Shown: positions 39,301 to 48,396 of the stretch, in pieces
How positions within the stretch are numbered: the first letter of the stretch is position 1
Layout of the letters: each line of letters starts with the position of its first letter
Source: Bacteroidales bacterium UBA6377
Lineage (GTDB): Bacteria; Bacteroidota; Bacteroidia; Bacteroidales; UBA932
Length of the DNA: 64,000 nt
Assembly (NCBI GenBank): GCA_002438805.1
Contig: DJQV01000015.1
Location: 142,189-206,188 of the forward strand
Direction of reading: 5' to 3'
The notes under the pieces: model-generated
Database searches by the model: none
What the model was told of the DNA's origin: nothing
Seen by the model: only the letters and a program-made list of their open reading frames with translations
Translations under genes and position numbers: made by a program

Positions 39301-41899
39301 GCTCAAGTTCGCCTCCTCGGCGGCACACCTCGCCGGCCGCAAATATGTCTCCTGCGAATCGCTCACCTGGCTGACGGAGCACTTCCGCACCTCGCTCAGC
39401 CAGTGCAAGCCGGAGCTTGACCAGGCGTTCGCCGCAGGCGTCAACCACATTTACTTCCACGGGGCCCCGTACTCTCCGAAAGGAGCGGAATTCCCGGGAT
39501 GGATGTTCTACGCCTCCGTCAACATGTCTCCCACCGGCGCGATGTGGAGGGATGCGCCGGCCCTGTTCAAATATGTGGAGCGCTGCCAGGCCTTCCTCAC
39601 CGCCGGCAGTCCTGATTCAGACTTCCTGCTCTACTTCCCCGTATACGACGCCTGGAGCAGCATGACCGACACCCCTTACATGATGTTCGATATCCACAGC
39701 ATGGGGCGCAAGCTCCCTGAATTCAAGGCCGTCATGAACGAGATCAGCTTCCGCGGCTACGATGCCGACTACATCTCCGACAAGCAGCTCCAGACCCTGA
39801 AGATAGACAAGCCGGTGATTGTTCCGGCCTGCAAGCTGATGCCGGTGGAGACCGCACGGCGTCTTGTTGAACTCAAGAAAAAAGGCGTGCCTGTATATTT
39901 CATAGACAATGTCCCCGAGGATGTGCCCGGCCTGCACGACCTGGCGGCAAGGCGCAGGGAGTTCCGCAGCATAGCCCGCGGCTTCGGCAAAGCCGTCAGC
40001 CTCGACAAGGCCTTCGCCGGCATGATCCCGGAAGAGTTCCGCAGCGTCTTCGGAGGCTCGATGATACGCCGCCGCAACGAATGCGGAGGCTGGAACTACT
40101 TCGCCGCCATGCTCACGGGCAAAGGAGTGGACGGCTGGGTAAAACTCGGAACCCCGGCCGTCTCAGCCATGCTCTATGATGCCGTCAGCGGTGTCTCAGG
40201 CAAAGCGCAGGTACGCAACACATCAGACGGCTGCGCCGAAATCCGCCTGCAGCTCAAGCCGGGAGAGTCCGTGCTCATCAAGACCTTCCCCACACAGGTG
40301 GAAGCTCCGGCATGGAACTACATAGCCTCTGAAGGCGCGCCGATAGCGATCGACCGTGCATGGAACATCTCATTCCCGCAGAGCGCCCCGCAGATCAAAG
40401 GCAACTTCTTCACGGACAAGCCGATGGACTGGACCAAGCTCAAGAACTGCCCGGACGCGAGGATCAACTTCGCCACTGCCCTCTACTCCTCCGCCATACC
40501 GATGACAGACCCGAAAGCGGCGGACAGCTGGATACTTGACCTCGGAGACGTGCGTGAGAGCGCACGCGTGTTCATAAACGGGGAGGAAGTCGGCACGGCA
40601 TGGTGCGTTCCGTTCAGGATCGACATAGGCAAGTTCCTCAAGCCGGGCATCAACCTGCTCGACGTATACGTCACCAACCTCCAGTCAAACAGGATCGCCG
40701 ACTACGACAGGCGCGGCGTCAAATGGAGGATCTTCAAGGATGCCAACATCAGCACCCTCGGGCACGAGAAAGACTTCGGCAAATGGGAGACCGACCCGTC
40801 TGGCCTCTGCTCCGGAGTGAACCTCATCCCTGTGCACTACGACATCCCGTCCCGCGAGGCTGTGACAGCGCAGGCCCGCAAGGTCAACTCCTACTTCATG
40901 CGCAAATACGGCGACCCGGCCAAGGTCGTGCCTTTCCCGTCACGCCACAAAGTGTACGAGGGCAATATCTGGACACGCGCCGTCTACTATGAAGGCCTGC
41001 TCGCTCTTTACGGGGTCGATCCCCAGCAGGAATATCTCGACTACACCATGGACTGGGGAGAAAGGTTCGGCTGGAACATGCGCGGAGGCAATTTCCTCAC
41101 GCGCAACGCCGACAACTACTGCTGCGCCCAGGCCTACATAGACATGTACCGCATCTACAAGGATCCGAAGATGATGGAGAACGTCGTCAAATGTATGGAC
41201 AATCTCATCTCCACCGATGAATCAGATGCCGACTGGACATGGATCGATGCCATACAGATGGGGATGCCGGTGCTTGTTAAGTACGGCGTCACTGCCGGGA
41301 AACCGGAGTACTTCGAGAAAGCCTGGAAGATGTACAAGTGGGCCCGGGACCGCTTCTTCAACGAGGGAGATGGCCTGTGGTGGCGCGACAAGGACTTCTG
41401 TCCGCCGTACAAGACCCCGTCCGGGAAGAACTGCTACTGGAGCCGCGGCAACGGCTGGGTACTGGCCGCATACGTGCGCGTCCTCGATGAACTTCCCGCC
41501 AGCGACCCGCACCGGGCTGTCTATGAGGCAGATTTCAAAGCCATGTGCGAAGCCCTGATCAAGGTGCAGAGGGAAGACGGCACATGGAACTGCTCCCTTG
41601 CCGATCCGGAGGATTTCGGAGGGCCGGAGGCAACGGGGACTTCTCTATTCACCTACGGCCTGGCCTGGGGCGTGCGCACCGGAAGGCTCGATGAGGCCAC
41701 CTTCCGCCCCGCCGCCGTCAGGGGATGGAACGCGCTGAACCGCATCTGCGTCCACAACAACGGGTTCATCGGTTATTCCCAGGGCTCAGGCAAGGAGCCC
41801 AAGGAGGCCCAGCCCGCCACCTGGGACAGGATTCCTGATTTCGAGGACTTCGGCACGGGCTGCTATCTGCTCGCCGCGAGCGAAATCGCAAAACTTTAA
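36350..41899 (+). CDS. Trifunctional RG-I degrading fusion: PL11 rhamnogalacturonan endolyase - GH106 rhamnosidase - GH105 unsaturated rhamnogalacturonyl hydrolase
   Basis: A single uninterrupted 1849-residue frame. Residues 1-21 are a signal peptide; the LAAC segment could also be a lipobox. Residues 24-625 are PL11: a fibronectin-like start, then a propeller with calcium-type repeats DVDGDGEYE, DLNGDGCAE and DVDGDGCDE, and the PL11 blocks GAHYTQMMVYD and SWGDTRANRSDRYLAG. Residues 634-680 are a Pro/Gln/Arg-rich linker. Residues 684-1493 are GH106: RWWWLGSAVDEEG, SCESLTW with Glu1003, and a C-terminal jelly roll. Residues 1497-1849 are GH105: NADNYCCAQ (Asp1588), TWIDAIQMGMP (Asp1633) and WSRGNGWVLAAY. 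PL11 cuts RG-I and leaves unsaturated galacturonate ends, GH105 removes these, and GH106 then removes the exposed rhamnose. It is the second gene of the GH2 operon. The start at 36350 begins the signal peptide. Confidence 0.9.
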   Translation: MKKLTSVLITILCLAACCLAQTAYDFSRLKMEPLGRGVIAVRKSPSEVFVSWRYLSSDPAGAAFDIYRNGVKVNGKAIKDVCWFVDSNSSLASATYEVRPRSGGLRGGAFTLPARAPQGYIPIALDTPADQTMPDGEIASYTPNDCSIGDVDGDGEYEIFLKWDPSNAHDNAHNGYTGDVFIDCLKLDGTRLWRVNLGRNIRAGAHYTQMMVYDLNGDGCAEMVVKTADGTIDGTGKVIGDPTADYREHSEATLGRIMSGPEYLTVFNGRTGAAMKTVDYVPGRGENGSWGDTRANRSDRYLAGIAYLDGEHPSVVMCRGYYTRATLAAYDWDGKDLKLRWLFDSHSSPELKGYDGQGNHNLRVADVDGDGCDEIVYGSCCIDHDGTGLYTTGWGHGDAMHIGAMVPGSDALQIWIGHETKGVGTTLTDARTGKLHFRIPSNIDVGRTMAADIDPTNPGWELWSAASGTLRDYRGGSIGEKPASQNFAIWWDGDLSRELLDGNKVLKFNPQTRKVEDCFVFEGASSINGTKSNPCISGDLFGDWREEALMRSADNKELRLYVSTEPTSYRFHTFLEDPVYRTSLANENVCYNQPPETGFYFGSDLNGKFRGATVRGHKVKKGVLPEDALLDSVVIKSAPRQQGRPPQGPAPRGQRTPMKLEVQQKRSVQQPTAWYTPTVENKPFVRWWWLGSAVDEEGLTWNLEQFAKAGIGGYEVTPIYGVQGNEENDIDYLSPEWMKMYKHLVSESERLGLECDLNNGTGWPFGGPQITEELAAKKMKITPEGISTELTGQKVKRAAPGGEGLVMDHYNPEALKVYLDRFEKAFKESGAKWPHTWFNDSYEVYGADWTEKFPEIFKERYGYDIEPYLRMRPEPQGRGRDVKPAASPSRKASSKLTDYDRAITDYRECLGSLLIENFITPWIEWCHSHGSLVRNQSHGSPANLLDVYAAVDIPECETYGRSDFNIPGLRQDPIRRPNDGDPAVLKFASSAAHLAGRKYVSCESLTWLTEHFRTSLSQCKPELDQAFAAGVNHIYFHGAPYSPKGAEFPGWMFYASVNMSPTGAMWRDAPALFKYVERCQAFLTAGSPDSDFLLYFPVYDAWSSMTDTPYMMFDIHSMGRKLPEFKAVMNEISFRGYDADYISDKQLQTLKIDKPVIVPACKLMPVETARRLVELKKKGVPVYFIDNVPEDVPGLHDLAARRREFRSIARGFGKAVSLDKAFAGMIPEEFRSVFGGSMIRRRNECGGWNYFAAMLTGKGVDGWVKLGTPAVSAMLYDAVSGVSGKAQVRNTSDGCAEIRLQLKPGESVLIKTFPTQVEAPAWNYIASEGAPIAIDRAWNISFPQSAPQIKGNFFTDKPMDWTKLKNCPDARINFATALYSSAIPMTDPKAADSWILDLGDVRESARVFINGEEVGTAWCVPFRIDIGKFLKPGINLLDVYVTNLQSNRIADYDRRGVKWRIFKDANISTLGHEKDFGKWETDPSGLCSGVNLIPVHYDIPSREAVTAQARKVNSYFMRKYGDPAKVVPFPSRHKVYEGNIWTRAVYYEGLLALYGVDPQQEYLDYTMDWGERFGWNMRGGNFLTRNADNYCCAQAYIDMYRIYKDPKMMENVVKCMDNLISTDESDADWTWIDAIQMGMPVLVKYGVTAGKPEYFEKAWKMYKWARDRFFNEGDGLWWRDKDFCPPYKTPSGKNCYWSRGNGWVLAAYVRVLDELPASDPHRAVYEADFKAMCEALIKVQREDGTWNCSLADPEDFGGPEATGTSLFTYGLAWGVRTGRLDEATFRPAAVRGWNALNRICVHNNGFIGYSQGSGKEPKEAQPATWDRIPDFEDFGTGCYLLAASEIAKL

Positions 41900-41921
41900 G
41901 AGATTATTCGGATTTTATTAG

Positions 41922-41929
41922 TACTTTTG
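41922..41929 (+). promoter_or_regulatory. -7 box for nifJ
   Basis: Exact TACTTTTG, about 49 bp before the ATG at 41979 in the 79-bp spacer. No terminator hairpin is visible behind the fusion gene. Confidence 0.5.
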
Positions 41930-41978
41930 TATGAATGTAATCTCTTTGCAGACTTACTAAAACTATTATTATAATAAT

Positions 41979-44900
41979 ATGGCTAAAGAAAAGAAATTCA
42001 TCACCTGTGATGGTAATCAGGCCGCGTCCAACATCGCTTACCTTTTCAGCGAGCACGCCGCCATCTACCCTATCACGCCATCTTCGACAATGGCAGAGAA
42101 CATTGACGAATGGGCTGCCCACGGCAAGAAGAACCTGTGGGGAGAGACTGTCAAAGTCACCGAGATGCAGAGTGAGGCAGGCGCCGCAGGCGCAGTCCAC
42201 GGTTCCCTCCAGGCTGGTGCTCTGACCACCACCTACACCGCATCCCAGGGTCTGCTTCTGATGATCCCGAATATGTACAAGATTGCCGGCGAGATGCTCC
42301 CGGCCGTCTTCCACGTATCCGCACGTGCCCTCGCATCACACGCCCTTTCCATCTTCGGAGACCATCAGGATGTGATGGCCTGCCGCCAGACAGGCTTCGC
42401 GATGCTCGCTTCCAGCTCAGTGCAGGAGGCCCAGGATCTCGCCGCAGTGGCCCACCTCTCCGCCATCAAGGCTTCAGTGCCTTTCCTCCACTTTTTCGAC
42501 GGATTCCGCACCTCACATGAGATCCAGAAGATCGAGGCCATAGACGAGGAGGACCTCAAGAAGATGGTCAGCCAGAAATCCCTTGACAACTTCCGCGCAC
42601 GTGCGCTTACCCCGGAGGCCCCTGTGACCCGCGGCACCGCACAGAACGGAGATGTCTACTTCCAGGCGGTCGAGTCACGCAACCAGGTCTACGAAGCCGT
42701 TCCTGACATCGTCGCCCGTTATATGGGAGAGATAGGCGAGCTCACCGGCCGCCAGTACCGTCCTTTCGAATATTATGGTGCGCCTGATGCCGAGTGCATC
42801 ATCGTGGCCATGGGTTCAGTCACCGAGACCGCAAGGGAGACTGTGGACTACCTCGCCACACGCGGACGCAAGTACGGCGTGGTGACCGTGCATCTCTACC
42901 GTCCGTTCTCCGAGAAATATCTCCTCAAAGTGCTTCCTAAGAGCGTCAAGAAGATCGCCGTCCTCGACAGGACCAAGGAGCCGGGATCACTTGGAGAGCC
43001 TCTCTACCTCGACATCAAGGCCCTCTTCCAGGACAAGGACAACGCCCCGCTCGTGATCGGCGGCCGCTACGGACTTTCCTCAAAGGACACCACCCCTGCG
43101 CAGATCATCGCAGTGTTCGACAACCTCGACCGCAAGGAGCCTAAGAACGACTTCACCATCGGCATCACCGATGACGTCACCTTCAAGAGCCTCCCTACCA
43201 AGGGCGAGGTTTCCATCGTGAAGAAGGGCACCACCGAGTGCAAGTTCTACGGCCTCGGCTCAGACGGCACCGTCGGCGCCAACAAGAACACCATCAAGAT
43301 CATCGGCACCCACACCGACCTCTACAGCCAGGCATACTTCGACTATGACTCCAAGAAGTCCGGCGGATACACCTGCTCACACCTGAGGTTCGGAAAAGAG
43401 CCTATCAAGGCCCCATATCTTGTCAACACACCTGATTTCGTGGCCTGCCATGTCCCTTCATACCTTGAGAAATACGATGTGCTCAAGGGCATCAAGGAAG
43501 GCGGCAGCCTCCTTCTCAACTCCCTCTGGGACGAAGAGGAGACCAAGGAAAGGATTCCTGACTTCGTGAAGTCCGTGATCGGGCGCAAGAAGATCAAGCT
43601 CTACATCATCAACGCCACCAAGATCGCAGCCGAGATCGGCCTCGGAGGACGCACCAACACCATCCTCCAGAGCGCATTCTTCCGCATCTCCGGCATCATC
43701 CCTGTCGATGACGCTGTCAAGTACATGAAGGACGCAGCCCTCAAGTCATACGGCAAGAAGGGCGAGAACGTGGTCAACATGAACTACGCAGCCATCGACC
43801 GCGGCGGCGAGTACACTGAGGTCAAGGTTCCTGCCGAGTGGGCAAACATCAACGCCAAGTTCGTCAACCACAACGCCAACCGCCTCGCCACTCCGTTTGT
43901 CAAGGAGATTGCCGACGTGGTCAACGCACAGTGCGGCGACAGCCTCCCTGTAAGCGCGTTCCTGCCATACAAGGACGGCACCATGCCTGCCGGCACCGCC
44001 GCCTACGAGAAGAGAGGCGTGGCCGTCAACGTCCCGGTATGGGATCCTGACAAGTGTATCCAGTGCAATAGTTGTGCATTCGTCTGCCCTCACGCCGCCA
44101 TCCGTCCGTTCCTCCTCACCGCGGAGCAGGCCGACGCCGCCCCGGCAGGTCTCAAGCTCGCAGACGGCAAAGCGAACCTCAAGGACTACAAGTACGCCAT
44201 CGCCATCTCAGTCTCAGACTGTACCGGATGCGGCAACTGTGTTGACGTCTGCCTGGCCAAGGACAAGGCGCTCAAGCTGGAGCCGTACATCGACAACCTC
44301 GCCGAGCAGGACTACTTCGACTACCTCAACACCAAGGTGGGCTACAAGACCGTCGGAGATCCTAAGGCCAACATGAAGAACTCCCAGTTCGCACAGCCTC
44401 TGTTCGAGTTCTCCGGTGCATGTGCAGGTTGCGGCGAGACCCCTTACATCAAGAACATCACACAGCTCTTCGGTGACCACATGATGATCGCCAACGCCAC
44501 CGGATGCTCATCCATCTACGGAGCCTCGTTCCCTTCATCTCCATACTGCACCGATTCCCACGGCCACGGACCGGCCTGGGCCAACTCCCTGTTTGAGGAC
44601 TTCTGCGAGTTCGGACTCGGCATGAGGCTCGGTTCCGAGCGCATCCGCAAGACCGTGGGCGAGCTTATGACCAAGGGCCTCAGCTGCGAATGCTGCTCAG
44701 ACGAGATGAAGGCTCTGTTCCAGAAGTGGCTTGACAACAAGGAGGACTATGCAGTGACCCGCGAAGTCACCGACAAGCTCATCCCTCTCATGGAGGCTTG
44801 CGGCTGCGAGATCTGCCAGGGCCTGCTCAAACTCAAGCAGTACATCCCGGCACGCAGCCAGTGGATCATCGGCGGAGACGGAGCAAGCTACGACATCGGA

Positions 44901-45497
44901 TACGGCGGACTTGACCATGTGCTCGCTTCCGGCGAGAATGTCAACATCCTCGTACTCGACACCGAGGTCTACTCCAACACCGGAGGCCAGTCATCCAAGG
45001 CCACCCCTGCAGGTGCCATCGCCAAATTCGCCGCTTCCGGCAAGAAGATCCGCAAGAAGGATCTCGGAATGATGGCCATGAGCTACGGCTATGTATATGT
45101 GGCACAGGTGGCCATGGGAGCAAGCCCTGTCCAGTACCTCAACGCCATCAAGGAAGCTGAGGCCTACGACGGACCGTCCCTCGTGATCGCCTACGCACCA
45201 TGTATCAACCACGGTCTCAAGGCCGGCATGGGACTCAGCCAGAGGGAGGAGAAGCTCGCCGTCGAGTGCGGATACTGGCACCTCTACAGGTACAACCCTA
45301 TGCTTGAGGACAAGAATCCGTTCTCACTTGACTCCAAGGAGCCTGACTGGACCAAGTTCCAGGACTTCCTCAAGGGAGAAGTGAGGTTCGCGTCCCTCTA
45401 CAAGCTCTTCCCTGACCATGCTGCGGAACTCCTGGAGAAGACCGAAGAGTTCGCCAAACTCAGGTACGAGAACTACAAGAGGCTTGCAGGAAAATAA
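41979..45497 (+). CDS. nifJ: Pyruvate:ferredoxin (flavodoxin) oxidoreductase
   Basis: An 1172-residue homodimer-type PFOR, full length. Its domains in order are the pyrimidine-binding thiamine domain (YPITPSSTMAENIDEW), the central gamma domain, and a 2[4Fe-4S] ferredoxin domain with CIQCNSCAFVCP near residue 693 and CTGCGNCVDVCLA near 747. The C-terminal pyrophosphate-binding thiamine domain follows, with GDGASYDIGYGG near 970 and additional cluster cysteines (CAGCGETP, CECC). It oxidises pyruvate to acetyl-CoA and CO2 and reduces ferredoxin, a central reaction of anaerobic fermentation. It is monocistronic, and its GC and codon use match the neighbours. It indicates a strictly anaerobic lifestyle. 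Confidence 0.97.
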   Translation: MAKEKKFITCDGNQAASNIAYLFSEHAAIYPITPSSTMAENIDEWAAHGKKNLWGETVKVTEMQSEAGAAGAVHGSLQAGALTTTYTASQGLLLMIPNMYKIAGEMLPAVFHVSARALASHALSIFGDHQDVMACRQTGFAMLASSSVQEAQDLAAVAHLSAIKASVPFLHFFDGFRTSHEIQKIEAIDEEDLKKMVSQKSLDNFRARALTPEAPVTRGTAQNGDVYFQAVESRNQVYEAVPDIVARYMGEIGELTGRQYRPFEYYGAPDAECIIVAMGSVTETARETVDYLATRGRKYGVVTVHLYRPFSEKYLLKVLPKSVKKIAVLDRTKEPGSLGEPLYLDIKALFQDKDNAPLVIGGRYGLSSKDTTPAQIIAVFDNLDRKEPKNDFTIGITDDVTFKSLPTKGEVSIVKKGTTECKFYGLGSDGTVGANKNTIKIIGTHTDLYSQAYFDYDSKKSGGYTCSHLRFGKEPIKAPYLVNTPDFVACHVPSYLEKYDVLKGIKEGGSLLLNSLWDEEETKERIPDFVKSVIGRKKIKLYIINATKIAAEIGLGGRTNTILQSAFFRISGIIPVDDAVKYMKDAALKSYGKKGENVVNMNYAAIDRGGEYTEVKVPAEWANINAKFVNHNANRLATPFVKEIADVVNAQCGDSLPVSAFLPYKDGTMPAGTAAYEKRGVAVNVPVWDPDKCIQCNSCAFVCPHAAIRPFLLTAEQADAAPAGLKLADGKANLKDYKYAIAISVSDCTGCGNCVDVCLAKDKALKLEPYIDNLAEQDYFDYLNTKVGYKTVGDPKANMKNSQFAQPLFEFSGACAGCGETPYIKNITQLFGDHMMIANATGCSSIYGASFPSSPYCTDSHGHGPAWANSLFEDFCEFGLGMRLGSERIRKTVGELMTKGLSCECCSDEMKALFQKWLDNKEDYAVTREVTDKLIPLMEACGCEICQGLLKLKQYIPARSQWIIGGDGASYDIGYGGLDHVLASGENVNILVLDTEVYSNTGGQSSKATPAGAIAKFAASGKKIRKKDLGMMAMSYGYVYVAQVAMGASPVQYLNAIKEAEAYDGPSLVIAYAPCINHGLKAGMGLSQREEKLAVECGYWHLYRYNPMLEDKNPFSLDSKEPDWTKFQDFLKGEVRFASLYKLFPDHAAELLEKTEEFAKLRYENYKRLAGK

Positions 45498-45511
45498 TTT
45501 CTTGAAATGAC

Positions 45512-45541
45512 TTGCTATTTGACAAAATAGGCTTATATTTG
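45512..45541 (+). promoter_or_regulatory. Promoter of the M16 peptidase gene
   Basis: A TTG -33 element (45512-45514) and an exact TATATTTG -7 box (45534-45541) are separated by 19 bp, 41 bp before the ATG at 45583. Confidence 0.6.
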
Positions 45542-45582
45542 CAGTGTACTATTGAAGTATTACACTTAGCGAATATAAGAAA

Positions 45583-48396
45583 ATGGTCAAAAAAATCTTA
45601 ATCTCAGCAGCGGTACTTCTTGGTGCCGCTGCTTTGTGTTTCGGACAGGGACAGCAGCTGCCCCAGTTGCCTAACGACCCGGAGACAAGGGTCGGCAAGC
45701 TCGACAACGGGCTGACCTACTACATCCGCCACAACGACAAGCCCGCGCAGAGGGCCGAGTTCTACCTCGCCACCGACGTCGGAGCCATCCAGGAGACCCC
45801 GGATCAGGACGGTCTGGCGCACTTCCTCGAGCACATGTGCTTCAACGGCACCAAGAACTTCCCGGGCAAGAGCATCCTCAACTGGCTTGAAAGCATCGGA
45901 GCCTCTTTCGGAGGCAACGTCAACGCCTCCACAGGAGTCGAGCAGACCATCTACCTGCTCAACAACATCCCGCTTGTCCGCCCTACCGTAGTGGACACCT
46001 GCCTGCTCATAATGCATGACTACTCCCACTTCGTGACCTGCGATCCGGAGGAGATCGATAAGGAGCGCGGCGTCATCCTTGAAGAGAAGCGCTCACGCAA
46101 TACAGCATCATGGCGACTCCACGAGAAGACCCTGCCTTACCTGTACGGGGACACCAAGTATGCAGGCTGCACCATCATCGGAAGCGAGGACAACCTCAAG
46201 AACTTCAAGCCGGAGAGCCTGACCAACTTCTACCACACCTGGTACCGTCCTGACATGCAGGCTCTTATCGTGGTCGGAGACATCAATGTCGATGAGGTGG
46301 AAGCAAAGATCAAGAAGATCTTCTCCGACATACCGGCCGCCGAAAACCCTAAGGCCAAGGATGTAATCACCATCCCTGACAACGAGAAGCCGGTTATCGG
46401 CATCATCACCGACCCGGAGACCAGCACCTCTACCTTCGAGGTCTATTGGAAGAGCGCAGCCCAGCCGGAAGAGCTGAACAGCACCGCCGTAGGTCTTATG
46501 GCAGAAGTGGCCAAGAGCCTGATAGGCAACATAATGGCTGAACGTTTCGGAGACATCAGCGCCAAACCTGACGCCCCGTTCCTCTACGCGGGATTCGGTA
46601 TCACCAACGTCTGCGAGACCATGGACGTGGCCTACGGTGAGGTCTCATGCAAAGAGGGAGCAGCCCTCCAGGGATTCGAGGCCATGCTCACCGAAATCGA
46701 GAAGATGCACCGCTTCGGCTTCACCGACTCAGAATTCGAGCGCGCCAAGAACGAGGTCCTCTCGCAATACGAGACAGCTGCCAACAAGGCCGACACCCGC
46801 AAGAACGCCGAGTTCGTCATGCCGATGATAATGAACTTCTTCGACAACTACTCGTTCATGGATCCGAAGACAGAGTACCAGATGGTACAGGCCCTGATGG
46901 CGCAGTTCAACACGAGCATCCTCAACCAGCTCGCCCAGCAGCTCATCACCCGCAACAACATGGTGGTCATCTACTCCGGTCCTGAGAAAGAAGGGGCTGA
47001 ACACCCTGATGCCGGTCAGGTGCAGGCCATCATCGACAAGGTGGAGAATGCCGAGTACACCCAGGAAGCCGGAGAGGAGATCCCTACAGCCTTCCTCGAC
47101 CCTTCAACCCTCAAGGGCAGCAAGATCAAAAAGACCGTGGCCGGCCTCTACGGGTCAGAAGTGCTCACCCTCAAGAACGGAGTGAAAGTCATCCTCCTGC
47201 CTTCAGACAGGGAGAAGGACAAAGTCAACTTCAACATCTTCAAGAGAGGAGGACAGAGCCTCATCTCAGACGAGGACCTCTACTCTTTCGAGGACAACAT
47301 TTGGGCCCTCTACCAGCAGAACACCGGTGTGGCCGGTTTCCCTGCCACGACAGTCAGAAAGATGCTCTCAGGCAAACAGGTGGCTGTAAGCCCTTACATC
47401 GGAGAATACACCCACGGCGTCAGCGCCACCAGCACCACCAAGGACCTAGAGACGGCGTTCCAGCTTATGTACCTCTATTTCACATCCCCACGCTTCGATC
47501 CTGACGAATACGCCAACGGCATAACCCAGATCGAGAATGTGCTCCCGAACCTTGAGAACCAGCCGAACTGGCAGCTCCAGAAGCAGCTCGCAAAGACCAT
47601 CTACGACAGCCCGCGCGACTTCACCCTTGACAAGGACGTGCTCGCCAAGGCCAGCCTCCAGACCCTGGAGAAGAACTACCGCAGGCTGTTCAAGGACGCC
47701 GCAGGTGCAACCCTCGTAGTTGTCGGAGACTTCGACAGGGATACCATTCTCCCTCTTGTTGAAAGATATGCAGGTTCTCTCGCCAAGGGAAAGAAGGCCA
47801 CAAACTGGGAATACCGCAACGACGGCATCATCGACGGACGCAAGGTCAACGACTTCCGCACCCCGATGCAGACCCCTATGGTGACGGTAGTCCAGATCTA
47901 CAAGGCCGACAAGCCATACAGCGTCAAGGAAGAAGTGGACTACACGGCCCTGAGCTACATCCTCAACATGGTCTACACCGAGACCCTCCGCGAGGAGGAA
48001 GGCGGCACCTACGGAGCCAGCGCCTCAGCGCAGCTCACACACCAGCCTTACGAGACACGCCTTCTCCAGGTGGCGTTCCAGACCAACGAGGAGCAGTGCG
48101 ACAAACTGCGCGAACTCGCGGTCAAGGGCATGGAAGACCTCGCGAAGAACGGCCCTGACGCCGAGAAGTTCGACAAGGCCAAGAAGAATCTCGAAAAGAC
48201 CGTCCCGGAGAACAAGCTGCGCAACGCATGGTGGAGCTCCGCACTTCAGGACGCCGAGAAATACGGCATCAACTATGTGGTTGAATACGAAGCCGCTGTA
48301 GAGGCTCTGACTCCGGATAGCGTAAAGAAAGCGGCGGAAGAACTGCTCGCATCAGGCAACTTCATCGAGCTTGTGATGAGACCTGAAGTCAAATAA
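45583..48396 (+). CDS. M16-family (insulinase/PqqL-like) zinc metallopeptidase
   Basis: A 937-residue secreted peptidase with a signal peptide ending near LCFGQ. The first M16 domain has the inverted zinc motif HFLEH near residues 80-84 and the downstream glutamate ligand in IDKERGVILEEKRSR near 158-172. Later M16 domains lack the motif and form the other half of the clam shell (EEEGGTYGASASAQ is the usual substrate-binding segment of the C-terminal half). It probably degrades peptides in the periplasm. Its last 45 bp overlap the 3' end of the convergent LysR-amidohydrolase gene (48352-48396), so both C-termini are coded on opposite strands of the same DNA. Confidence 0.92.
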   Translation: MVKKILISAAVLLGAAALCFGQGQQLPQLPNDPETRVGKLDNGLTYYIRHNDKPAQRAEFYLATDVGAIQETPDQDGLAHFLEHMCFNGTKNFPGKSILNWLESIGASFGGNVNASTGVEQTIYLLNNIPLVRPTVVDTCLLIMHDYSHFVTCDPEEIDKERGVILEEKRSRNTASWRLHEKTLPYLYGDTKYAGCTIIGSEDNLKNFKPESLTNFYHTWYRPDMQALIVVGDINVDEVEAKIKKIFSDIPAAENPKAKDVITIPDNEKPVIGIITDPETSTSTFEVYWKSAAQPEELNSTAVGLMAEVAKSLIGNIMAERFGDISAKPDAPFLYAGFGITNVCETMDVAYGEVSCKEGAALQGFEAMLTEIEKMHRFGFTDSEFERAKNEVLSQYETAANKADTRKNAEFVMPMIMNFFDNYSFMDPKTEYQMVQALMAQFNTSILNQLAQQLITRNNMVVIYSGPEKEGAEHPDAGQVQAIIDKVENAEYTQEAGEEIPTAFLDPSTLKGSKIKKTVAGLYGSEVLTLKNGVKVILLPSDREKDKVNFNIFKRGGQSLISDEDLYSFEDNIWALYQQNTGVAGFPATTVRKMLSGKQVAVSPYIGEYTHGVSATSTTKDLETAFQLMYLYFTSPRFDPDEYANGITQIENVLPNLENQPNWQLQKQLAKTIYDSPRDFTLDKDVLAKASLQTLEKNYRRLFKDAAGATLVVVGDFDRDTILPLVERYAGSLAKGKKATNWEYRNDGIIDGRKVNDFRTPMQTPMVTVVQIYKADKPYSVKEEVDYTALSYILNMVYTETLREEEGGTYGASASAQLTHQPYETRLLQVAFQTNEEQCDKLRELAVKGMEDLAKNGPDAEKFDKAKKNLEKTVPENKLRNAWWSSALQDAEKYGINYVVEYEAAVEALTPDSVKKAAEELLASGNFIELVMRPEVK

